Positions 27,510 to 33,516 of a stretch of 33,516 bases of DNA are shown here, piece after piece. Numbering within the stretch: position 1 is the first letter of the stretch; each line of letters opens with the position of its first letter. Location: positions 1 through 33,516 of the forward strand of contig JAIFKV010000203.1 in assembly GCA_020049415.1 (NCBI GenBank), in the 5' to 3' direction. This DNA is from Betaproteobacteria bacterium. GTDB taxonomy: Bacteria > Pseudomonadota > Gammaproteobacteria > Burkholderiales > Thiobacillaceae. The notes beneath the pieces were generated by a model that saw only the letters and a list, made by a program, of their open reading frames with translations, did no database searches and had not been told where the DNA came from. The translations under genes were made by a program, and so were the position numbers.

Positions 27510-28424
27510 TCAACCGCGCAGATTTCGCAAGTGGTCGTGATAGCGCGCCCGGTAGAGCAGACGACGATGTTCCGGGCGGTCAATGAAACCTGATCGGGTG
27601 TGCAGCACGTTGTTGCAGATCAATCCCATGCCGGGTTGGAGTTTCAAGCTGAATGAACCTTTGGGGTGGCTGGCAAGCAATTCTTCCAGCGCTTTCAGCG
27701 CGGCCTGTGTTGCGGCATCCTGTTTCCAGGCAATGCTTTTTGTGCGGGCGGTATAACGCAGATGCAGATGACCTTCGGCAACGCATAGGGCGGGGCCGGT
27801 TTCATCGGCGCGGGCGATATTGCGCTCGTCTCCGATTGCCTCCGTATCGCCAACGCGTGCAGGGATGGTCATGGCGTCAGCAGCCATCAATGCACGGATA
27901 TATTCAGGATTGGCATCACGCAGAGCCATGTAGGCAAGTTCGTGGTCGTATAGATCATTTACGCCACCCTCGTCGGCTTCGCGAACACAATGCAAAGTCA
28001 TCGCGAAAATGCGTCGCTCTGCAGGGTTGTAGTAGCCGTCGGTATGCCAACGGATACGGTGATGGGTGTAGGGGATGAATTCGCCGCGCTTGCTCGCGTT
28101 TTCATCTTGAGGTGTCAGGCTGGAAATGCCGTCTTCATCGGCAAGCCAATTGGCGTCGAGATGCGTCAGGCCGAATTGAGCAGAGAGCAAACGTGCTCCG
28201 TCCTTGTCTTCCGTTTCGCCCAGATTGCTGGCATAGATTGCCATGTTGGTCTTGGCGATGCGCTGCCAGAGTGCCTGATATTCTGTATTGCCTAGGTTCT
28301 TCAGGTCATCAACCTGGACGATGAGATCTTCGCCACAGAGAGGGTAGTTTGCGAGTTTTTCAGCCCGCCAAGCTTGGTAGCCGGTGCTGTTGTCAGGATG
28401 GAATGGGCTGTCAGTCGGGATCAT
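27510..28424 (-). CDS. TauD/TfdA-like Fe(II)/2-oxoglutarate oxygenase
   Basis: A 304-aa cytoplasmic protein resembling TauD/TfdA oxygenases. The iron-binding triad is visible as His127 and Asp129 in RWHTDGYY and His275 in VLHTRSGF. An arginine-rich stretch at about 287-292 could bind 2-oxoglutarate. Family members release sulfite from sulfonates or hydroxylate small substrates; the substrate here is unknown. It is the last gene of the six-gene cluster running away from dsrA, ten bases after the upstream gene. That context suggests work on an organic sulfur compound, but this is inference. Confidence 0.78.
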   Translation of the reverse strand: MIPTDSPFHPDNSTGYQAWRAEKLANYPLCGEDLIVQVDDLKNLGNTEYQALWQRIAKTNMAIYASNLGETEDKDGARLLSAQFGLTHLDANWLADEDGISSLTPQDENASKRGEFIPYTHHRIRWHTDGYYNPAERRIFAMTLHCVREADEGGVNDLYDHELAYMALRDANPEYIRALMAADAMTIPARVGDTEAIGDERNIARADETGPALCVAEGHLHLRYTARTKSIAWKQDAATQAALKALEELLASHPKGSFSLKLQPGMGLICNNVLHTRSGFIDRPEHRRLLYRARYHDHLRNLRG

Positions 28425-28434
28425 GGCGTGGCGC

Positions 28435-29019
28435 TCAGGCGTCGGTGGGCGGATAGAAGCCGTCCATGTTTTTCTTCGCCATGCTCATCATGGCCGGGAC
28501 TTCGATGTCCATCAATTGATCCTGAATCCAGCTTTGATCAGATTTTTCCATGCCTTCGCGTATCATCAAACTGAGAAAACGCGATGCCTGGAAGCTGGCT
28601 TTACCGTCAGGCAGAGTGAATTCGGCGAATTCCGAGTAGTCCAGCATGCGCTTGTTCAAGAGTTTGATGTAGCCCTCTTGATAGTCGTAATCAGGGTCAA
28701 GTTCACCTTCGTTAAAGTCGACAATGTTCTTTTCCATGATTTCGGCTATACGGATTCCCGTGGCGCTGATCAGTTCCTGGCGCTGCTCGTCATCGATTCG
28801 GTCAAACGCGAGTCGGTCGATGTAATGCACGAGAAAACAAGTCAATTCGGCGATGATCTTGAAGCCGCGTTCAGGGGTGATGATGTCGTAGTTGGCTTTG
28901 GATAGATTGTCGATGGCCTTGTCTGCCAGACGCCAAAGCATCGAAGCCATGACCGTTGCAACTTCCTCCGGCGGGCGCTCGCCATCTTTTTTGAACCAAG
29001 TGGTTTTAACGCGCAGCAT
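28435..29019 (-). CDS. Unrecognised protein of the dsr-associated cluster
   Basis: A 194-aa soluble protein with no signal peptide or membrane segment. I do not recognise a family. It is rich in charged residues and looks mainly helical. Notable segments are TTWFKKDGERPPEEV at the N-terminus, acidic ELDPDYDYQEGYIKLLNKR in the middle, and EVPAMMSMAKKNMDGF at the end. The start at 29019 was chosen for its AAGGA ribosome site. Thirteen bases separate it from the sulfurtransferase gene upstream and ten from the oxygenase downstream, so it is part of the same transcript. Confidence 0.75.
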   Translation of the reverse strand: MLRVKTTWFKKDGERPPEEVATVMASMLWRLADKAIDNLSKANYDIITPERGFKIIAELTCFLVHYIDRLAFDRIDDEQRQELISATGIRIAEIMEKNIVDFNEGELDPDYDYQEGYIKLLNKRMLDYSEFAEFTLPDGKASFQASRFLSLMIREGMEKSDQSWIQDQLMDIEVPAMMSMAKKNMDGFYPPTDA

Positions 29020-29032
29020 GCTGAGTGTTTCC

Positions 29033-29881
29033 TTATTCCCCGGTCGCAATCGGACGCGAAGGATCGCGAATCCACTCGCTCCAGGAGCCTGGGTATAAAC
29101 GTGATCCGGGCAGACCTGCGATTTCCATGGCCAACAGGTTATGGCAAGCAGTTACGCCGGATCCGCACGAGTGAATGATTTGCCACGCCGGGCGCCCTTT
29201 GAGCAAAGCCTGAAAATTCTCGCGCAAGGCTTCAGGTGGCAGATAAGTGCCGTCGATATCAAGGTTTTCATCGAACGGCCAGTTGATCGAGCCTGGAATG
29301 TGACCGGCTACTGGATCTAGAGGTTCGAATTCTCCGCTGAAGCGGCGCTCTGGGCGTGCATCAATGATCAGGTGCTCGCTGCTATTCAGCGCCTTCAAAA
29401 CATCTTCAGAGGACACAATTTGCGTAGGCTCAGGCAAACACGCACATTGACCGTTGAGCAGTTCGGGCAATTCTGCGGTAATGACGCGCTTTTCGCGCAT
29501 CCATTTTGGATATCCGCCATCAAGTAGCGCAACACCAGGATGGCCAAGCCAGCGCAGCATCCACCAGGCGCGCACCGCCATGGCACCAAAGCTGTCGTCA
29601 TAGACCACGACTTGCTTGTTGATGCCTACGCCGAGTCGGCGCAATTTATCGGCAAAAAGTTGCGGATCGGGCAGTGGGTGCCGTCCACTGGATTCGGTAA
29701 TGGGCGCAGAGAGATCTTCGTCAAGATGTACGTACCGTGCGCCTGGTATGTGATTTTTTTGATATGCAAGCCTGCCCGCTTCGGAATCGGTCAGAGTGAA
29801 GCGACAATCGAGAACGATCCAACTGGGGTCATCGAGATGCTTGGCCAAGTCTTCTGTGCTGACTAGCGTATTGATGTACAT
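29033..29881 (-). CDS. sseA: Two-domain sulfurtransferase (SseA type)
   Basis: A 282-aa tandem rhodanese protein. The N-terminal inactive domain has LDCRFTL, HIPGARYVHLDEDLS and VVVYDDSFGAMAVRAWWMLRW-type text. The C-terminal domain holds the catalytic Cys239 in the loop CGSGVTA, which favours 3-mercaptopyruvate or thiosulfate sulfurtransferase activity. Such enzymes feed persulfide sulfur to TusA/DsrE/DsrC relays in sulfur oxidisers. It lies between the DsrC-like gene and the unknown 194-aa gene. An 89-bp spacer with a double hairpin precedes it, so its translation or transcript stability may be separately tuned. Confidence 0.9.
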   Translation of the reverse strand: MYINTLVSTEDLAKHLDDPSWIVLDCRFTLTDSEAGRLAYQKNHIPGARYVHLDEDLSAPITESSGRHPLPDPQLFADKLRRLGVGINKQVVVYDDSFGAMAVRAWWMLRWLGHPGVALLDGGYPKWMREKRVITAELPELLNGQCACLPEPTQIVSSEDVLKALNSSEHLIIDARPERRFSGEFEPLDPVAGHIPGSINWPFDENLDIDGTYLPPEALRENFQALLKGRPAWQIIHSCGSGVTACHNLLAMEIAGLPGSRLYPGSWSEWIRDPSRPIATGE

Positions 29882-29900
29882 AGGTCACTGTTTACAGATT

Positions 29901-29960
29901 ACGCGTTGCTGGTGGGTAAGTTGAACTCGTTGCTGGTACTTTGCAAAACCAGCAACGCGT
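29901..29960 (-). repeat. Nested alternative hairpins between dsrC-like gene and sseA
   Basis: A 13-bp perfect inverted repeat (29901-29913 with 29948-29960) encloses a third copy of the arm at 29928-29937. That copy can pair with 29948-29957 instead, giving a 10-bp stem with a 10-nt loop. The two stems share the same partner strand and exclude each other. No T-tract follows. The spacer could act as a processing site, attenuator or stabiliser in the operon transcript. Confidence 0.75.
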
Positions 29961-29970
29961 AATGACCAGA

Positions 29971-30303
29971 TTAATAACCGCCCTTGCCGAATGGCTTGGT
30001 CATGCCGGCAACTCGCGCGGCTTGGCGCGCCGGTTGGCTGGGGAAGAGTTCGTAGAGCTTCTTCTTCCAGTCGACATCTGGATGTAATTCGTCCAGTTCT
30101 GCAACCAGATTACGGAAGTTGGGGGTGTGACCGTCTTCTTTGTATTTCTCACGCATGAAGTTGATCACTTGCCAATGCTCGTCGGTCAGTTTGATTTTTT
30201 CGGCAGCGGCGATGATTTCGACAATTTCGTCGCTAAAGTTGGCTTCCAGGAGGAAGTCTTCTTCGCCGGTTTCAAGTTCTTCGCCATTCAGTACGTATCC
30301 CAC
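29971..30303 (-). CDS. DsrC/TusE-family protein lacking all cysteines
   Basis: A 110-aa protein of the DsrC/TusE/RspA family. The hallmark KLTDEHWQVINFMREKY is at about 38-54 and the C-terminal arm reads PARQAARVAGMTKPFG. Canonical DsrC has two arm cysteines, the first in QAC and the second next to last. Here QAC is QAA (Ala96), the end is GKGGY, and no cysteine occurs anywhere in the protein. It cannot therefore carry sulfur as DsrC or TusE does and may be regulatory or structural. The start is GTG with AGGAG six bases ahead. It lies downstream of the Cas6-like gene and near dsrAB. Confidence 0.88.
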   Translation of the reverse strand: MGYVLNGEELETGEEDFLLEANFSDEIVEIIAAAEKIKLTDEHWQVINFMREKYKEDGHTPNFRNLVAELDELHPDVDWKKKLYELFPSQPARQAARVAGMTKPFGKGGY

Positions 30304-30376
30304 GATTTTCTCCTGTCGATTGGGTAAAAAAACATTAAACAGAGTCTTAATTCAGGTCGTGAGCCAACGGCCTTGC

Positions 30377-31030
30377 TCAGTCGAAAGCCACTTCCTTGAT
30401 CGATTTGTGCGGAATGAAAATACCGCACCCCAGACCTCGATACAGACCCAGTCCGCGTTCTTGCAGCGTCATGGATTGCATCAAGTCGATATCGTGCAAC
30501 ATCAAGCTGTATCCGCCAATTACCCTATCGGGCAAGTGCATTTTGTGGAATTTTCCGGGGATGAGGCCTGCCGTTATTCCCATTTCCAGCATCAGTTGAC
30601 GTACTTCGTCGAGGAAGCCCGCTTCATCCTCAGTGTTGACAACTACGAAGTGTGAGTAAAGAGTTGCAAATGGCGTTACAGGTTTTTCTTTCAAGTCGCC
30701 AATCTTGAGTGGCCCCGCACCTGGATCGATTTCCTTGCCAACCAGTTCTCGGGCTTCGACGGCTCGGTCAACTGGCAAACGCAAAACCAATTTGACACGT
30801 CGGTTAATTACCAGGTTGTCGTTGCGTCCACTTGGCGTGGCATGAACCGGATGAATGCCAGCAACTGCCGTGTCACGCAGCCAAGGCAGATGACGGGTGA
30901 TTTCTTGATATAACGCATGCCCGTGATCAGCCGGTATCTCCATGCCCGATAAATCGAATTGGAGGTCGATGAAGTTGGGGGTGTAGTTGAAACGCCTGAT
31001 GGCTTCCCATTCGGGGTTGTACATGCGCAT
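30377..31030 (-). CDS. Cas6/Cmx6-like RAMP protein in the dsr locus
   Basis: A 217-aa soluble protein. Its layout resembles the Cas6 variant Cmx6 (type I-MYXAN): an N-terminal DLQFDLSG strand followed by IPADHGHALYQEITRHLPWL, then GIHPVHATPSG, INRRVKLVLRLP and GKEIDPGAGPLKIG. The C-terminal glycine-rich loop GLGLYRGLGCGIFIPHK (about 193-209) is a typical RAMP/Cas6 feature for RNA binding. His36 or His38 could be catalytic by analogy. Cas6 enzymes cut CRISPR precursor RNA at hairpins, but no array and no other cas gene is present. Three bases separate it from the upstream 79-aa gene. The call rests on remembered family patterns and needs a profile search. Confidence 0.62.
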   Translation of the reverse strand: MRMYNPEWEAIRRFNYTPNFIDLQFDLSGMEIPADHGHALYQEITRHLPWLRDTAVAGIHPVHATPSGRNDNLVINRRVKLVLRLPVDRAVEARELVGKEIDPGAGPLKIGDLKEKPVTPFATLYSHFVVVNTEDEAGFLDEVRQLMLEMGITAGLIPGKFHKMHLPDRVIGGYSLMLHDIDLMQSMTLQERGLGLYRGLGCGIFIPHKSIKEVAFD

Positions 31031-31033
31031 GGC

Positions 31034-31273
31034 TTAGTTCTCTTCTGTATTTTCCGGTAATTCTGAATGAGAGTTAACCCACTTCAACATTTCATCCGCC
31101 CAAAATTTTGCGGTAATCGGGTCAATGTCAAAGATCGTGAATCTTGCGCCGCGTTCTCGAATGCGTAAACGCATCATGGGCATGCTGCCACCGTCAAAAA
31201 TAACTTCCTGAAATTCGATTTCTTGGTTGCCATAGGGGTTGCGGAACTTCGCAATTGGATTGATCTGGTTCAT
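31034..31273 (-). CDS. Small unrecognised protein, first gene of the dsr-divergent operon
   Basis: A 79-aa soluble protein with no signal peptide. It reads like a compact beta-rich domain (EIEFQEVIFDGG, MRLRIRERGARFTIFDID) followed by one helix (AKFWADEMLKWVN). I do not recognise the family. No strong ribosome site precedes the ATG at 31273. Only three bases separate its stop from the Cas6-like gene, so the two products probably work together. It is the promoter-proximal gene opposite dsrA. Confidence 0.7.
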   Translation of the reverse strand: MNQINPIAKFRNPYGNQEIEFQEVIFDGGSMPMMRLRIRERGARFTIFDIDPITAKFWADEMLKWVNSHSELPENTEEN

Positions 31274-31538
31274 AATTTATGAGTATCTTGTGATGTGCTG
31301 ATTATCTGACATTTTGAGTCAACTATAGGCAACTCTGTGTTGGTTATGAAGTGGCCTACCCGAAAGGGTAGGTTTGGGATTACCCGAGTGAAATATGCGT
31401 TTACCCCTTCGGAATGATGGTTAGACGGATAAGCGCTCCCTAATATGTGCGCACTCATTCCGGATGGCTTTTGCCAACGGGAAGGTGCTGTGAAATGTGA
31501 CGACACCCTGTGGTTCAAGACTTCAAGGAGATATAAAG
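31274..31538. promoter_or_regulatory. Divergent control region and dsrA leader
   Basis: This 265-bp non-coding region must hold promoters for both dsrAB and the six-gene minus operon. It contains a perfect hairpin CCTACCC-GAAA-GGGTAGG (31355-31372) with a GNRA-type tetraloop, an 8-bp palindrome GTGCGCAC (31447-31454) and an 8-bp inverted repeat CGGAATGA/TCATTCCG (31410-31417 and 31455-31462). Promoter boxes could not be assigned with confidence. The dsrA ribosome site AAGGAG is at 31525-31530. Confidence 0.6.
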
Positions 31539-32324
31539 ATGGCAAAACCAATGCATGCAACGCCGAACCTGGACGAACTCGAGACTGGCCCGTGGCCTTC
31601 TTTTGTTACCGGTCTCAAGCGTCTGGCTAAAGACAATGACATGATTGTTGATCTAATGGGTCAACTGGAAACTTCTTACCAAACCAAGTTTGGCTACTGG
31701 AAGGGTGGTACGGTTGGTGTGGTGGGCTATGGCGGTGGCGTTATTCCCCGTTTTACCGAACTCAAGGATGAAAACGGCTCCCCCCGTTTCCCTGAAGCAG
31801 CTGAATTCCACACGCTGCGTATCCAGCCTCCCGCTGGGATGCACTACACCTCCGATCTGCTGCGTCAGTTGTCTGATGCATGGCTTGAAACCGGTGGTTC
31901 TGGCCTGGTGGCTTTCCATGGTCAGTCTGGCGACATCATGTTCCAAGGCATCAAAACCGAGAATGTGCAGAAAGCTTTCGACAAGTTCAACGAGATGGGC
32001 TTCGACCTTGGTGGTGCCGGTCCGGCTTTGCGCACCTCGATGTCCTGCGTCGGTGCTGCACGTTGCGAAATGTCTTGTTATGACGAAGCTCGCGCCCTGC
32101 GCACCGTCATCAACAACAACCTGGACGACATGCACCGTCCTTCCCTGCCGTACAAGTTCAAGTTCAAGTTCTCGGGCTGCCCGAATGACTGCATGAATGC
32201 CATTCAGCGTTCCGACATGGCTACGATTGGTACATGGCGTGACAGCATCCGTGCTGACGAGAAACTGGCGCGTGATTGGTATGCAGCACACAGCATGGAA
32301 GACACCATCAACATGGTGGAATGA
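31539..32324 (+). pseudogene. dsrA: dsrA, 5' part, interrupted by frameshift
   Basis: The first 261 codons of the alpha subunit of reverse-type dissimilatory sulfite reductase, which oxidises DsrC-bound sulfane sulfur to sulfite in the cytoplasm. Diagnostic segments are LDELETGPWPSFVTGLKRL and the siroheme/iron-sulfur ligands Cys170, Cys176 and Cys180 (CVGAARCEMSC) with Cys214 and Cys218 (SGCPNDC). A strong AAGGAG precedes the ATG. The frame stops with TGA at 32322-32324, immediately after INMVE, before the ferredoxin domain. The remaining third of the gene is intact in the next frame. Either the gene is recently broken or the assembly has lost a few bases. Confidence 0.88.
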
Positions 32325-32325
32325 T

Positions 32326-32799
32326 GGCGCTGTTGCTGCAGAAGGTATTACCAAAGTAGCGATTTCTGATGAACACTGCCTTGAGATTGATAACCACAAC
32401 TGCGTGCGTTGTATGCACTGTCTGAATGTCATGCCGGGCGCATTGCTGCCAGGTAAAGACAAGGGCGTCACTATTCTGGTTGGTGGCAAGGGCGTGCTGA
32501 AGATCGGCGCTTCGATGGGTACCGTTGTGATTCCGTTCATGAAAATGGAATCTGATGATGACTTCGAAAAACTGAATGACCTGTCCCGCAGCATCCTGGA
32601 CTTCTTCGCTGAAAATGCGCTTGAGCATGAGCGTACTGGCGAAATGATCGAACGTATCGGTCTGGTCAACTTCCTCGAAGGTCTCGACATCGAGATTGAT
32701 CCGAGCATGATCGTGCATCCGCGTACCAACCCGTACTTCCGTTCTGATGATTGGGACGAGGAAGCCGAAAAGTGGTTTGAGCGTAAAGCAGCGGCGTAA
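32326..32799 (+). pseudogene. dsrA: dsrA, 3' part in shifted frame
   Basis: The C-terminal part of DsrA continues one frame later: GAVAAEG, then LEIDNHNCVRCMHCLNVMPGALLPGKDKGVTIL-type text, LKIGASMGTVVIPF, LEHERTGEMIERIGLVNFLEG, ending in EAEKWFERKAAA. The CVRCMHC cysteines of the ferredoxin domain are kept. The RCPT motif expected directly before GAV, which supplies the other cluster cysteine, is absent from both frames. By family comparison about eight bases are missing at 32319-32326. Codon quality on both sides is undamaged. Confidence 0.85.
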
Positions 32800-32809
32800 T
32801 TTCGTAGAT

Positions 32810-32836
32810 CCGCGTCGTGCTTATGGTGCGGCGCGG
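32810..32836 (+). repeat. dsrA-dsrB intergenic RNA hairpin
   Basis: An 11-bp stem (32810-32820 with 32826-32836) including three G-U pairs closes a TTATG loop. It lies in the 77-bp spacer between dsrA and dsrB. With no T-tract directly after it, it looks like a transcript-stabilising or processing hairpin rather than a terminator. Confidence 0.6.
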
Positions 32837-32876
32837 TAAATAACAAGTTTTCCGATCTTTTTAGTTGGAGAAAAGT

Positions 32877-33516
32877 ATGGCTGAAAGAATTCACGAAACC
32901 ATCGAATCTGGTGCACCGGATCCGATGCCCTACATGCACCCCGTCATGAAAGACAACTACGGGAAATGGGTGTTTCACTCACATCCCAAACCGGGCGTGC
33001 TCTATCACCGCGCCGAAAATGGCAGCGAGGTTTGGACTGTCAAGGCGGGTACGCAACGCCAGATGGATCACTACACTATTTTGAAATTGGCTGATATTGC
33101 TGACCAGTATGCAGATGGCTACGTTCGCTTCACAACGCGCGCCAACATCGAATACATGGTGACCGATAACAGCAAAGTCGAGCCGCTGATCAAAGCGCTG
33201 ACCGACAATGGCTTCCCTGTTGGTGGTACGGCGAATTCCGTCTCGATGATTGCCCATACCCAAGGTTGGTTGCACTGCGACATTCCGGGTACCGATGCGT
33301 CTGGTGCTGTCAAAGCGTTGATGGATGAGTTGTATGAAGAGTTCATCAAGTGCGAGATGCCAAACCGCGTCAAGCTGTCCACCTCCTGCTGCGAAATCAA
33401 CTGCGGTGGTCAAGCGGATATTGCGATCGTGATACAGCATACCAAGCCGCCCAAGATCAACCATGATCTGGTCGCCAATGTGTGCGAGCGTCCTTCCGTT
33501 GTCGCTCGTTGCCCGG
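32877..33516 (+). CDS. dsrB: Reverse dissimilatory sulfite reductase beta subunit, partial
   Basis: The first 213 codons are visible and the gene runs off the right edge. DsrB pairs with DsrA in the alpha2-beta2 sirohaem enzyme. The sequence is clear: HPVMKDNYGKWVFHSHPKPGV, GYVRFTTRANIEY, the QGWLHCDIPGTDASG stretch, and the cysteine motif STSCCEINCGGQADIAI, followed by HTKPPKINHDLVANVCERPSVVARCP. A GGAG site precedes the ATG at 32877. It follows dsrA on the same strand after 77 bases. The ferredoxin domain would lie beyond the window. Confidence 0.96.
   Translation, partial: MAERIHETIESGAPDPMPYMHPVMKDNYGKWVFHSHPKPGVLYHRAENGSEVWTVKAGTQRQMDHYTILKLADIADQYADGYVRFTTRANIEYMVTDNSKVEPLIKALTDNGFPVGGTANSVSMIAHTQGWLHCDIPGTDASGAVKALMDELYEEFIKCEMPNRVKLSTSCCEINCGGQADIAIVIQHTKPPKINHDLVANVCERPSVVARCP

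Noticed and set aside
29901..29960. Possible CRISPR repeats near the Cas6-like gene
   Set aside because: There are only three short arm copies with irregular spacing and one is inverted; no regular repeat-spacer pattern exists here or elsewhere in the window.
31653..32978. 441-codon minus-strand open frame
   Set aside because: It lies across dsrA and the start of dsrB, whose conserved cysteine motifs prove the plus strand is coding; the minus translation looks like shadow.

Overview
The window reads as chromosome of a chemolithotrophic sulfur-oxidising proteobacterium, most likely a betaproteobacterium. The main reasons are soxX and soxA, a reverse-type dissimilatory sulfite reductase locus (dsrA, dsrB) with a DsrC-family protein and a sulfurtransferase, and a phosphoribulokinase homologue. 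They sit among housekeeping genes (glnA, proS, aroE, mtgA, lolC/lolD, comEC, pmbA). Exact taxonomy is an inference; no rRNA or tRNA gene was seen.

Layout. 1-4.4 kb (minus strand): an HDOD-GAF histidine kinase followed by a REC-PAS-GGDEF-EAL response regulator whose EAL domain is broken by an internal deletion. 4.6-9.8 kb: divergent yjgA/pmbA, a TRAP dctQ-dctM pair without a binding-protein gene, an OmpA-like lipoprotein and an FKBP isomerase. 9.9-14.3 kb (minus): lytic transglycosylase, proS, a DUF4124-like protein, and glnA with a candidate sigma-54/NtrC control region. 14.6-20.0 kb: aroE-mtgA, an RpfE-like conserved protein, yjbQ, a small exported cysteine protein, lolC-lolD. 20.1-24.5 kb: soxX-soxA, DUF2062, comEC. 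24.5-27.5 kb: a divergent phosphoribulokinase and a NarX/NarL-like two-component system.

The most unusual region is 27.5-33.5 kb. Six tightly packed minus-strand genes run away from dsrA: a 79-aa protein, a protein resembling the CRISPR RNA endonuclease family Cas6/Cmx6 (with no CRISPR array or other cas gene in view), a DsrC/TusE-family protein with no cysteine at all, a two-domain sulfurtransferase, an unknown 194-aa protein and a TauD/TfdA-like oxygenase. dsrA and dsrB run the other way. The spacers of this locus hold several clean RNA hairpins, including a pair of mutually exclusive ones. A working hypothesis is that this is an accessory sulfur-trafficking and possibly RNA-processing module tied to rDsr.

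Two genes are broken in a similar way: dsrA (frameshift and loss of a short stretch that should carry the CPT motif of the ferredoxin domain) and the EAL response regulator. Both have well-preserved coding sequence on either side, so they are either very recent lesions or assembly errors.
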